From contig CM030934.1 of NCBI GenBank assembly GCA_018136815.1, positions 5,897,087 to 5,961,086 of the forward strand: a DNA stretch of 64,000 nucleotides. The letters are read 5' to 3'. A program made the translations under genes and the position numbers. The stretch's first letter is position 1; each line of letters starts with the position of its first letter. Of this stretch, positions 20,386-30,900 are shown piece by piece. The DNA comes from Isochrysis galbana. Its lineage: Eukaryota > Haptophyta > Isochrysidales > Isochrysidaceae. Under the pieces are notes generated by a model. It was given only the letters and a program-made list of their open reading frames with translations. It had not been told where the DNA came from and did no database searches.

Positions 20386-20679
20386 TCAGTACTTAGAATC
20401 GGATGCTGCATGCTGCTGCTCGATGACTAACCATTTCAAGCTCCCAGCACAGCGGCACTCCTGGAGCGTCTCCACATGGCGCCGCCCCCACTCCACGGCG
20501 ATGTGGTACTCGTCATCGCCGTCGTCGCCGCCGCCATCGTTGCTGCACATCAGGTTGGCGGCCATGGGGGGGGGGGGAGGGCTCGGAGCTGGGAGCGCCG
20601 GTATTTCCGTATTTCCCGCGCCCGAACTTGTACGAGTAAAACTAGTTGAATTGTAGCCTCTAGTCTTGTCATATGACAC
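20386..20679 (-). CDS. Weak ORF inside the left arm of the element
   Basis: 97 codons with a non-ATG start. From ATG at about 20565 it reads AANLMCSNDGGGDDGDDEYH then VEWGRRHVETLQECRCAGSL. Composition is plausible for protein but there is no recognisable family. It sits between palindrome-rich stretches at 20262-20335 and 20665-20733 and may be cargo of a nested insertion. Confidence 0.2.
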   Translation of the reverse strand: MSYDKTRGYNSTSFTRTSSGAGNTEIPALPAPSPPPPPMAANLMCSNDGGGDDGDDEYHIAVEWGRRHVETLQECRCAGSLKWLVIEQQHAASDSKY

Positions 20680-20750
20680 TCAGTATCAGGTCTAGAGCAA
20701 CTAATACTGAGATATCATATATGATATCATATGTTACCCCCCAGGAGCCA

Positions 20751-20953
20751 ACGCCCCCCGATAGCTATCGGGGGCCCCCGATAGCTATCGGGGGGAAATT
20801 TTTTCCCGATCGCCAACAGCCCCCCCGAGAGCTACCGGGGGACCGAGAAAATCCCCCGAGAGCTATCGGGGGATAGCTCCTGGGGGGTGCCGTAAGCGGA
20901 CCCCCCGATAGCTATCGGGGGAAGAGGAAATCCCCCGATAGCAAACGGGGGGT
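20751..20953. repeat. Left array of GATAGCTATC hairpins
   Basis: Successive near-perfect palindromes of the form cccccgatagctatcggggg or variants (gagagctac, gagagctatc, gatagcaaac). They lie at about 20754-20774, 20774-20795, 20822-20842, 20852-20873, 20900-20922 and 20931-20952. Each can fold into a short GC-clamped hairpin. The array is largely the reverse complement of the right array. Confidence 0.9.
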
Positions 20954-21044
20954 TCCTCCTCTCTTTGGCTCGCTCTCCTTCTCTCTCTCTTCCCCCCTCC
21001 TATCCTCTGTTCTCCTTTCTCCTCTTTTCTTTGTTCTCTTTCTC

Positions 21045-21800
21045 CCCCCTGAAAATAGTTTTTAAAACTTAGAGTATCTAACAGCTAATAGTTTTAGAAA
21101 TGACATAAAGTTACTAGGATTAATATTAAAATATAATATATAAGTACAATATGGTAATTAAATTAGTAATTAAATTAAAGATTATTGAAGACGTAATATA
21201 AAAATAGTAAAATTAAAAAATCTAACCAAAAATTCAAGTTAATAAAATATCGGTCATTTTGATCTCGTCAAGTAAAATATTAATATTAAGAATATTTAAA
21301 ATAAATAAAAACCACAAAAAACCAAATAAAATTTACTATTATGTGTTTACTCAAACGTCAAACGATGCTATGACTAAAAGTCTTCATTTTAAACTAAGGT
21401 TTAATAAGATAATTACTATCAAGTTATAATTTTTAATTCAACATTTTTAAGGATCTCAAATTTATTGTCACTAAATAATAATTTTATTACTATTACTTCA
21501 CTAATCACTAAACTTTAATTTGAATATTTCATTGAAACGTGTATTTTCTCAAAAAATATTATAATAAAATATAATTAATTAATTAAAATTATCCATACGC
21601 TAATTCCGTTAGCTCATTCCATTCGAATAATTCATTGAAAAGTATATTTTCGTAAAAATACTATAATAAATTATATTTAATTAGCTCATTCCATTTTTGA
21701 TTTTTTATTATCCGAATAATTAATTGAAAAGTATATTTTCATAAAAATATTATATTTAATTGATTAAAATGATTTCTACGATCATTCCTTTTTTATTTTA
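21045..21800. other. AT-rich core block without genes
   Basis: About 750 bp of very low GC (estimated under 20%) in an otherwise GC-rich sequence, with abrupt borders. No open frame of 60 codons. The last third repeats a roughly 90-100-bp unit three times, recognisable by cattgaaa(a/c)gt(a/g)tattttc..aaaa(a)tat(t) near 21530, 21635 and 21728, followed by (t)aattagctcattccat or its variants. Base composition resembles organelle or large-DNA-virus DNA, or diatom-type centromeric DNA. None can be chosen without searches. Confidence 0.85.
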
Positions 21801-21822
21801 ACAGCCTCTCTTCTCTCTGCCC

Positions 21823-22043
<221 letters not shown>

Positions 22044-22063
22044 GCGCCTGGGGGCTCGAGGAC

Positions 22064-22320
22064 GGCCCCCCGATAGCTACTGGGGGCCGTCGTTTCCCCC
22101 CGATAGCAAACGGGGGCAATCTTTCGCCCCCGATAGCAAACGGGGGCCCGCCTTAAAACGCGATAGCTCCCCGGGGCATAAAAAATCCCCCGATAGCTCT
22201 CGGGGGATTTTCTCGGTCCCCCGGTAGCTCTCGGGGGGGCTGTTGGCGATCGGGAAAAAAATTCCCCCCGATAGCTATCGGGGGCCCCCGATAGCTATCG
22301 GGGGGCGTTGGCTCCTGGGG
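22064..22320. repeat. Right array of GATAGCTATC hairpins
   Basis: At least eight units related to cccccgatagctatcggggg: variants gatagctac, gatagcaaac (twice), gatagctcccc, gatagctctc, ggtagctctc, then two perfect units at about 22264-22304. The distal part is an inverted copy of the left array, including the spacer ttggcgatcgggaaaaaaat. Confidence 0.9.
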
Positions 22321-22356
22321 AGTAACACATATATGACAGAACAACTTGGATCAAGG

Positions 22357-23262
22357 TCAACGCCTTCTAGCTTGTTCAGGTGTGCTACGATCGCGCCGAA
22401 GGCTTCCTCGTCTTTGATTTAGTATCCCCGCTCGTAGGGCGTGAATGTGATGGTGATTTCCAGGGAGTTGTCGAGTTGTCGAATTCTTCGTCCCCTTCGG
22501 GTTCCAGGTCTTCGTCGGTGAGAGCCACCTGTGTGGCGAGGATGGGGGGCGGGAAGGCTGAGTCTTCTCCTTGGTTTTGGTTTGTCGTGCATGGGTTTGC
22601 CGTGTTCCCCGCATGTCGGCGGTTGTTTGCGTCCTCATGGCGAAGCATGAGGAGAAAGTGTACCATGTGCTGTTTTGCGCATGGCTGTGGCTTTTGCTTG
22701 CGTGGGGCGTGGGGTTGTGGTCGGGTCCGCCGTACGCGCGTTCGCGGGGTGGCCTTTGCCGCGCCCCTTCGTCCTGTCGTGGGGTGCCCCCCTTGCTATC
22801 CGGCTGCTGCCGTTCTCGGCCTCTCTTTTGAGATCCTAGCATTCTGCAATGCACTTTGCAATGCGTCTTTGTGACCAGCCCACTGGGGGGCTGTGTCGTT
22901 GATGGTGCCGGGCCAGCCTCTCGCGCCTGGGCGCGAGGGCGGTACCGCGGCTGTGTAGGGTCCGGGCCCGGAAGCCTTCCCTGATGGATGAGCTGCCCTC
23001 CTTTGTGGTGTGGTGTGTGTGGCTGTGGTGTGTGGTGTGTGGCCTGTGATGCAACATGGCTGTCAGCATGCAGCTGGATCATGTAGGCGTTCGCTTCGCA
23101 GTTCGCAGTGATGTCGGGGCGTGGTGTGGTGGGCCTTCTGCCCACCTGGCTGGGAGGGTCGTCTGGGCGCGGTCGCTTCGGCGACATTGGGGTGTCCATG
23201 AAGGCTTCGTCCATCGCGGCGAGGGCCGCGGCAGCGAGGGAGGGAGGCAGCGCGCGCTCCAT
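22357..23262 (-). CDS. Hypothetical ORF, possibly a retroelement ORF1 remnant
   Basis: 301 codons from ATG 23262. The N-terminal 70 residues look protein-like (MDEAFMDTPMSPKRPRPDDP, then DITANCEANAYMIQLHADSH). The rest is basic, Pro/His/Gln-rich and partly driven by a tg/gtg simple repeat at 22997-23045. Two other - frames are open over parts of it (22385-22666 with an acidic EDLEPEGDEEFD stretch; 22836-23069), which suggests frameshifts in a decayed gene. It abuts the inverted-repeat element. I cannot name the family. Confidence 0.3.
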   Translation of the reverse strand: MERALPPSLAAAALAAMDEAFMDTPMSPKRPRPDDPPSQVGRRPTTPRPDITANCEANAYMIQLHADSHVASQATHHTPQPHTPHHKGGQLIHQGRLPGPDPTQPRYRPRAQAREAGPAPSTTQPPSGLVTKTHCKVHCRMLGSQKRGRERQQPDSKGGTPRQDEGARQRPPRERAYGGPDHNPTPHASKSHSHAQNSTWYTFSSCFAMRTQTTADMRGTRQTHARQTKTKEKTQPSRPPSSPHRWLSPTKTWNPKGTKNSTTRQLPGNHHHIHALRAGILNQRRGSLRRDRSTPEQARRR

Positions 23263-23654
23263 GACCCTATCAGTTTACTGATAGTTCAGAAGATGCAAAA
23301 ACAACCACGCCACCCGCTCAACCGTCGAGGGCTAGGCTACCGCGACGACGACAGCCCACAGCCCTACCGTTCATACTCAGGCCGAACTCGCCGCGTGCGT
23401 AGCACCGTCGTCTGAGCCGCCGACGACGCTCGGTGTGGACACCTGCGTCTATGGTCTATGGCCTCCAAGAACCAGCTAGGCGGGACGGTTGTGGATAGCC
23501 AATATCTAGGGGTGCCGTATATTATATACTACCCATAGAGAGGTTGTGAATCCCCTCCCTCCACCCACCGCTCCCTGCGAGGTCCTTCTCTGCTTTACGG
23601 AGACCGTTTCACAGAGTTCCTCGTCTGGCGGCGGCTCGGAGGGTGGGGCGGCAC

Positions 23655-24425
23655 ATGCCTTCCTACAACGGCAAGTCACTCGCGGAGGCATGTGCACAGT
23701 CGGCCCGAGCATACTCGCACATTTTCAACTCGTCGCAGGAGCAGCGACCCGACCTCGTCAAAGTGGATGACATGTTCGGCCGGCCGGTCGGTCCACAGAC
23801 ATACAACGTCCCGCGGCCACAGTGGCTGAAGTACGACAGGGATGGGACACTCCGGAAGAGCCCAGCTTTCTTGGACGGGCAGCTCAAGATGAAGCCGCAC
23901 TCAAGTTCGCTCACCGCAAAGCTAGATTACATTGACCCTCATGTGTTCAAGGCAGTGCAGAAAAACCCTCCTGGTTCGAACAGCTATCAATGGTCGAGCA
24001 CTTCACGTGATGCGCTGCCACACGACCGAAAGCCACTGGACAAATTCTATGATCCCAACTACGGGAAGACGGCGAGTCTAGAGCGACAGCTGGAAACAAC
24101 GTCACGAACGTACGCTGCGAGTTTTAAATCTCAGGACAAGCGTTTCAACCAGTTTGTGGTGGACTCGAACATCGCTGTAGGGCCCGGCAAGTATGATGTG
24201 AAGCACAACTGCCTCGAGGTCAAGAACCCGACGCAAAAGACACCAACCTTTCAGTCTCGCCCATGGTATAAGGTGAAGCCGCTTCGTAGAGAGCAGCTGC
24301 AGCAGGCCCCTGACTCTATCCCTAGCTCGACATTTGCGCGCGAATCCAAAGTCTGGACTCAATCAGGGTTTGCCTTCTCAACAAGAGCTCGTTTCCCACG
24401 GGTACGGCCCACATGGAGTGCTTGA
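23655..24425 (+). CDS. SHIPPO/STPG-like axonemal protein
   Basis: 256 codons from ATG 23655. The protein has repeated Pro-Gly-Tyr type motifs of sperm-tail PG-rich (SHIPPO) proteins: VGPQTYNVPRP (~45), PPGSNSYQWSS (~112), VGPGKYDVKHN (~174), and a following TPTFQSRPW segment. Such proteins bind along flagellar doublet microtubules, often on the lumenal side. Length and low hydrophobicity fit. There is no signal peptide or membrane segment. A TATA-like tatattatatac lies at about 23518-23529, some 130 bp before the ATG. It is a single exon as read, though an upstream exon is possible. Family placement is good; the exact orthologue is unknown. Confidence 0.75.
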   Translation: MPSYNGKSLAEACAQSARAYSHIFNSSQEQRPDLVKVDDMFGRPVGPQTYNVPRPQWLKYDRDGTLRKSPAFLDGQLKMKPHSSSLTAKLDYIDPHVFKAVQKNPPGSNSYQWSSTSRDALPHDRKPLDKFYDPNYGKTASLERQLETTSRTYAASFKSQDKRFNQFVVDSNIAVGPGKYDVKHNCLEVKNPTQKTPTFQSRPWYKVKPLRREQLQQAPDSIPSSTFARESKVWTQSGFAFSTRARFPRVRPTWSA

Positions 24426-25493
24426 GATGAGCGCCGAGCCGTGCTGTAAAATGCTGTGGGAGTAGTTATGAAATATACCATGAGAGTAGTCGTGAAATGT
24501 CGACCATGTCACTTGTTTGGAGTGAGCCATCACATCAGGAGTCCTGAGGGCACGAAGGTGAGGATGGAGGATCCCATTTGCCATTTGGCCATAATTGGGA
24601 TAATTTTTGCGTTGCCCCACCCCCAATCCTCAAATCGCAAATCCCCATTTCAATGTGCTTTTCCAGAACTAACTTTATAGTTGATTGCCATGGAGCGCGC
24701 CGACGCGCCTCTCCTTCGCCTTCGGCCCCCCCCGCCGAAGGCGACTCCCCAACCCCGATGGAGCAGTCGCTGGTAGAGTTGAGGGAGCCTGGGTTAAAAA
24801 AAATCGCTGCATCATGGGGTCAGAAATTATTTTCGCGGGACAGGGGGAATTTTCCCCTACCTCTCCCCCCGCGCAATCCGAAGTGGGAGCGGAGCGATGG
24901 CGACCGACCCGCTGGGACAGGCCGACCTTCGCCGCGCTCCAGCGAGTGCGTCGGAGGTCAGCGCCACGCCACACACAACAGCCATGCTGCCCCCGCCCCG
25001 CCGATGGGGGGCAGCAGACTGCAGAACCCATCAGACAAGAAGCTAACATGAGAAGCCACCCCTCCACCTCCATGTCGGAGCGAAGCTCATATTTCCTCTT
25101 TTTGGGAACGAGTCGCGAAGGCGCACCGGCGGCTAGCGCGGCGCACGGTTCATCCGGGGAGGCCGGTACGGGCTCATCGGGAGAACGGGGAAGGCCAATG
25201 ACGGGCATGTGGAATGAACGGGAAAGGGGCACGGAGCGCAGAGCGGAGGGCGGAGGGGGACGGAGAGGGGGACGGAGAGCGCGAGAAAGGGCGCGACGAG
25301 CAGATGCCGCTTGTTTGTTGTTTGCTGTTTGGGACTCGTAGGGATTCGTAGACTCGAAGCAGGATCATTCGGTAGAGGTGGTAAACGTTAAGACCGAACA
25401 CTTTTCAGGGCGTTTGAACAAGAACAATGAACAACAATAGAGCTCGGGGCTGAACAAGAACAATAATAGGGAATCTGAACAAGAACACTTGAT
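24426..25493. other. Intergenic region, no supported gene
   Basis: Open frames at 24675-25341 on both strands are shadows of each other with GC-driven composition, and I see no domain. 25240-25290 is a ggagggggacggagag-type purine repeat. Confidence 0.4.
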
Positions 25494-25600
25494 GTCGCAT
25501 CCAGGGTATTTTATATACTCTAGGCGGATGCGGTGCTTCCATCAATGTGTAGTGTGTGAGAAAAATTGAGTGAGTTTTGTTTTTGTCAATGAGTTGTCTC
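25494..25600 (-). repeat. Dispersed repeat RepC, copy 2
   Basis: Reverse-complement partner of 509-614, with the same tattttatatactct core and gagaaaaattgagtgagttt tract. Confidence 0.6.
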
Positions 25601-25802
25601 CAAGCTCCGCACGCATTGCACGCCGAATTTGTTCGTTTGTCCTTACTTGTTTCATTGATTTGTTTGTGCGATGTTGCGTTAGTTTTCGGAGTTTTCTTGT
25701 TGGTGAGTGAGTGATGTGGGGTGGTGTCTCGTGGGCCGTCGTCGCGATGTAGCGCGCCCTTTCCCCCCCCTCTCTCAAGACTTCTCTACACTCCATGCCC
25801 TA

Positions 25803-26572
25803 CAACTAAGTTTATACTTAGTTCGCCCATGGGGGGGCACGAGCCCCCCCGCTCTCTCCACTCCTCCCCTGCCATGGGGGAGGAACCACCCATGCTCCTG
25901 GCACGCCTGATGGCTTGCCAGGAGCCCACTGCCCTGCTGACCCACTACCCACTCTCTCAGTGGCAGGCTCGCCTGCCTCGCGCGTCTTGGCCTGTCGTGG
26001 CCAGCCCATCGCTCCAAGCCCCCCTCCCCCCCTGTTCGACAGGCAGACCGGTGCAGAGTGGGGGCCCCTGAGGCCCAGGAGCGCCAGCGAGGGAGAGGCA
26101 GGGGAGACCAGGTCCCAGCCCCAGCCTCCTTGGCCCCCCGAGCTGGCCTCCAGGAGCCTCCAGGGGTCGCCAGAGGCAGCTGCAGGCCTGTCGCAGGCGC
26201 GCCATCGCGCGTGCCTGCAGGAGAGGGGAGAGAGCGCGCGGTGAAGGGGGTGGGCGGAGCGAGGGTTCCGCCCACCGGAAAATATGTAAGTCCCGCACCT
26301 GTTTACAGGAGAAGTCGGAAGTCGGGACTGAGGACGCCGCCAGCCCGGTAGGCATAGGAGGAAGAGGGGAACGGATCACCGGGGGGGGGCGCGGGCCACC
26401 GACCATATCTAAACCCTTTTCCCCTATCCCCCTAGTAGTGCACGGGGGGAGTCGCCTGATGGCGGGGGGGAAAGGGCCGGGAGAGAGGGGGTGTAGAAAG
26501 TTTTGCTGCGTGAGTAGAAAGTAGAGGGTCCACGGCCGCGTGTGCGGTGAGACTATTAAGAAGTTAGTTAGT
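25803..26572 (+). mobile_element. RepA copy 2, complete, with 16-bp target duplication
   Basis: A full-length 770-bp unit from caactaagtttatacttagt to gactattaagaagttagtta. It is flanked by the identical 16-mer tacactccatgcccta at 25787-25802 and 26573-26588. It has no coding potential, no long terminal inverted repeat and a GC-rich body with an internal gcccatggggg...cccccatgg stem. The long duplication and a 3' end shared with a LINE suggest retrotransposition. Its inverted sister copy is 35550-36313. Confidence 0.8.
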
Positions 26573-26784
26573 TACACTCCATGCCCTAGCCCCGCTGAGA
26601 CTTGCCCCACGATCAAGCGCGAGCTTGATACGACAGTTCAAAGACATCCCTCGCTCACCCGCACGCCCTCGCCACACATCTTGCCAGCCATCACACTCAC
26701 AACGCACAAGCCCGCGCATGCGCATGGTGCACTTGCCCGTCTCACTCATCAACCCGCCCTGACCCATGGGATGAGCATGGGCTC

Positions 26785-26960
26785 CTAGAGGGCCCGCCAG
26801 GCAGCTCAGGGGGTAGTGGAGGCTGGGGCTCACTTCGCCCCTGGCCTCTTCCTGCCTCTCCAGCGCGCGCCTCGCTAGCCTTGGGTGCCCGCCACACTCC
26901 CCTGTCTGCCTGGTGACCAGGAGGGGGGGGGAAGGTCAGTGCGAGTGCGCGAGTGCAGGC
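26785..26960 (-). repeat. RepA core fragment, copy 3, diverged
   Basis: cagctcagggggtagtggag, ctggggctcac, ctgcctctcc and gtctgcctggtgaccagg parallel the - strand core of 35965-36085. Both ends are missing. Confidence 0.5.
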
Positions 26961-27130
26961 CCATGCGGGCCCATGGAAGGAGTGCGAGTCCTGACCCGCG
27001 CCCACTGGGGGTCTGGGTCAGGATGTTGGATGCTCAGCCCATGCCAGGAGGCAGGGCATGAGAGTGACCGACGGGCCCTCCCGGAGGGGAGTTAGTGCCC
27101 GGTGAAGGGGGCGCAGAGAGAGCGCCCCCA

Positions 27131-27901
27131 TTGACCCCAACTTGTAAAAGTAGGTTGAACTAGCCGTGCACGTATGCCATGGGTCTGGATGCCGCCATCT
27201 CCGGCGAAGAATCGTTGCTGGCCTATGTCTTTGACTCTTGAGCACGTTTCAGCCTCAAAGGTAAGAAGGTAAGCTTGTACCTCTTCTGGGAAACAGCAAT
27301 GATTGGGGACAAGGGTTTCGCCTTTGGCGATGGGGAACGTTAAGAGTTTTTCTTGTTGTGCGGGTATAACCAGCCTTCATTGGCAACGGAGCCGGTCCGG
27401 TGTATGTGGCAAGGGATACTAGCCAACAAGACAATTTCTAACGGAAGCAGCCATTTGTGGCTGTTGCGCCAGTTAAGAGATCGGCGAGTCCAATGCGGCC
27501 TCTCGATCATCCTTTTCCCCGCGGCCATGACCCGACCGCGCGCGACCTGCGGCGAGAGAGGCTGCGCGGGAAGGTGTTGCCGCGCGGGGGGGACTCGCGG
27601 ATACTGAAGAAAGCACCACGAGGCAATGAAAAGCGCGTGGGGAGAGGCCGAAGGAGGCGAGGGAAGGCGGACCACGCTTACCCCACCCATATTAAATCAA
27701 TGACGGTGCTGGACATTATCTATCTCCAGTAGAGAAGAAGAGACAAAGAAGGGTGGAGAGGAAAAGAGGAGAGAGAGGAGAGAGAGAGGACCTGTCCTGC
27801 GCGCCCCTGGGGGGGGGGGGGGGGGGGAGAGATAGACAGAGGTACAAGAAGTCGAGAGGTAGGGCAGGAAGAAGGGAACCCCCTGCACGCACTCGCAGAG
27901 G
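27131..27901 (+). promoter_or_regulatory. 5' flank of giant gene 1
   Basis: The last ~350 bp (from about 27540) are shared with the flank of giant gene 2 (from about 40420), including cgcgggaaggtgttgccgcg and gctggacattatctatct. Here the leader has a long G run (27809-27827) where copy 2 has a (GA)n run, and copy 2 has about 130 extra bases at 40622-40750. No TATA box is obvious. The conserved part probably holds the promoter and 5' UTR. Confidence 0.4.
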
Positions 27902-30900
27902 ATGGCCCCGCTCTCTCTCCTCCTCCTCGCTTCTCTACTCTCCGCGGCGTTGGCCGACCTTTGCGCAAACGACTGCCCCACGAGACCATCGTGGGCATCC
28001 GATGGCATTTGCGACGACGGTGGCCTGGGCTCAGAGTACTCTGGCTGCCCTATTGGCACCGACTGCGCCGACTGCGGCGTGAGACGAGCGCCGCCACCAC
28101 CGCCACCCTCGCCGCCGCGCATGCCAGCTTGCAACGCCGTGCTTGATCTCGTGCTCGTCCTCGACGAGAGTGGTTCGATGGGCTCATCGGTGGCCGACAT
28201 GAAAGACTTCGCCAGGAAACTCGTCTTCGCATTCAATCTTGGCGAGAGCTTGACCAAGCTCTCTATTATCACATTTGCTGGTGCTGCCTCGCTTCGCCTC
28301 GGCCTCAGCACCAGCCAGACTCGTGCGTTTGAGGTGATTGACACCTACTCGCCAACAGGCGGGACCAACATTGCGGCCGCAATCACTCTCGCCAGAGACA
28401 CCCTCAACACAATGGGCCGCCAAGCAGACGGCGTTGCCGGCGTCGTCTTCCTTATGACTGACGGCGTGACCTCTTGGTCTTATGGCACGGACAAGAATGC
28501 CATTGCTGCCGCGTCAACCCTCAAAATGGCAGGCTACACCCTCTTTGCCGTTGGGATCGGGGCTGCGAGCGAGCAGACACTTGACGCGATGGCATCTTCT
28601 CCAGCGAGCCAATACGCCTTCTTGGGGACCAGCGTATCCGACGTTACGGCGGCCTTCTCCGACTTGTGCACCACTATTGCGAGCCCTCACATCCCGCCCT
28701 CGCCACCTCCGCCCCGAAGCCCCCCATTTTCGCCCATATTCTCCCCCCAAGCCCCTCCTCCGCCGGCCAACCCGACACGGGTATGCGACGAGAGCTGCCA
28801 GTTTTCGTCAGACGGATATTGCGACGATGGCGGCGCAGGATCTCAGTACGCTGCGTGCATTCTCTACGGGTCGGACTGCGTGGATTGCGGCGTGCGTGTC
28901 CTTTACCCGTCTCCTCCGCCTCCCGTGTCGCCCCCGAGGCCGCCGCCTTCCCCGCCGCCTCCGAGCACACCGCCGCCGCCAAGCCCGCCGCCCCCCTCAA
29001 TCCCGCCATCGCCACCTCCATCCCCACCTCCACCCAGCCCGTCTTCCCCGCCGAGCCCGTCGCCGCCCCCGCCAACCTCGCCCCCACCACCATCTAGTCC
29101 GCCGCCGTTGCCACCGCCTTCACTCCCCCCTCCGTCGCCCCCTCCCCCGGCCCCTCCTCCACCATCGCCCCCTCCGTCCACTCCTCCACCATCTCCACCA
29201 CCGCCGCCGCCGCCGTCACTGCCGCCCCCTTCTGAGCCACCCCCATCGCTTCCGCCATCGACGCCGCCGCCCACCCCACCGCCGCCATCGACGCCGCCTC
29301 CATCCCCACCGCCGCCGTCGATGCCGCCGCCCTCCCCGCCGCCGCCCTCCCCGCCGCCGCCACTCCCGCCGCCGCCGCCTTCCCCACCTCCTCCGTCGCC
29401 CCCGCCCTCTCCACCCCCACCCACTCCCCCGCCTTCTCCACCTCCGCCATCTTTCCCTCCGGCCGTGCCGTTGGAATCACCAAAAGCGCCGCCGCCCCCA
29501 CCATCTAGTCCGCCTCCACTGCCTCCGCCTCCATCGGCACCACCTCCACCCCCACCTTCGCCACCGCCACCTTCTAGCCCTCCACCGCCTCCGCCCTCCC
29601 CACCACCACCGTTGCCTCCACCTCCATTTATACCGCCACCGAGTCCGCCGCCTCCATCACCTCCACCCGCGCCACCCCCGCCGAGCCCTCCGCCCCCGTC
29701 GCCTCCCCCGCCGAGCACCCCGCCTCCATCACCTCCTCCGCCGAACACCCCGCCGCCGTCTCCACCGCCACCTTCACCGCCTCCATCGCAGCCTCCTCCG
29801 TCCCCACCCCCGCCATCCCCACCCCCGCCCTCTTCCCCTGCTCCGTCACCCCCGCCCCCATTTCAGCCGCCACCCACACCACCTCCTCCTGTCGACCCAC
29901 CATCCGTGCCATCCCCATCGCCGCCCCCCTCAGCTCCGTCATCCCCGAATCCTCCGCCGCCAACCTCGCCGCCCCCGCCAAAGCCCCCGTCCGCTCCTCC
30001 GCCGCCCACTCCCCCCCCGAGCTCGCCGCCAACGGTGCCGTCCCCATCCCCACCACCACCTTTCCCGCCTCATCTACCGCCGTTCACACCACCTCCTGGG
30101 CGCCCCCCAATGCCCCCCGCGCCCCCACCAGGACCCAGCTCGCCACCCTTCCTGCCGCTACCGCCCAGGCAGCCTCCCTCGCCACCACCTTCACGGCCTC
30201 CCCACCGTCCACCCTCACCTACGCCTTCGTCGCCTTCACCAGCTCTTCCACCGCCAAAGCCGCCCCCTTCGCCGCCGCCGCCACAGCCGCCTCTCCCGCC
30301 ATCTCCACCGCCGCCACCTTTCCCACCCTTGCCGCCCATGCCCCCGGGTCCACCGCCGTCTCCGCCACCATCTCCGCCATCCCCATCGCCTTCTCCGACG
30401 CCCCCCCCTTCTCCTCCACCTGTTCCGCCTCAGCCGCCGAGCGTGCCCGAGGTGGCACACGGGCTGCTCAAGCTGATCCCACCGCGCGCACCGCCCTCAC
30501 TGCCATCCTCGCCTCCCGCTACTCCCGGTGGAAATTTGTCACCGCCACCCTCGCCGCCAATTCCGCCCCCGTCGCCCCCCTCCCACCCACCACCGCCTGC
30601 GGATCCTCCAGCTCCCCCAAGACCTCCGTCGCCTCCTTCGGTGCCGCCGCCTCCTGCTCAGCCCCCGCTCCCATACTACCTCGTGTCCGAGATCCCGTCA
30701 GTCATCGATGCCATCCCCTACATGATGCCGAGTGACGGGCTGAACGACGTCCTAGCTGGTGTGTCAGAGTGCACCAGCCGAGAGGAGTGCCGCCTGCAAT
30801 TCCTTGGGGATGCTCTTGGCTCAGGCTCGCTCTCCCTGGGGGACCTAAACGACGTGACGGAGGCCCTTGGTGAACCCGCCACGGTGGAATTCAGCGTCGA

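Noticed and set aside
28903-29748. Glycine-rich - frames over the proline rods
   Set aside because: Complement of the proline codons (ggg/ggc); appears in both duplicates for compositional reasons only.
28482-30476. A 664-codon + frame overlapping giant gene 1 (and its twin at 41567-43561)
   Set aside because: Arg/His/Pro repeat that is only the shifted reading of the SPPPP rod. No domain, and fully explained by the other frame.
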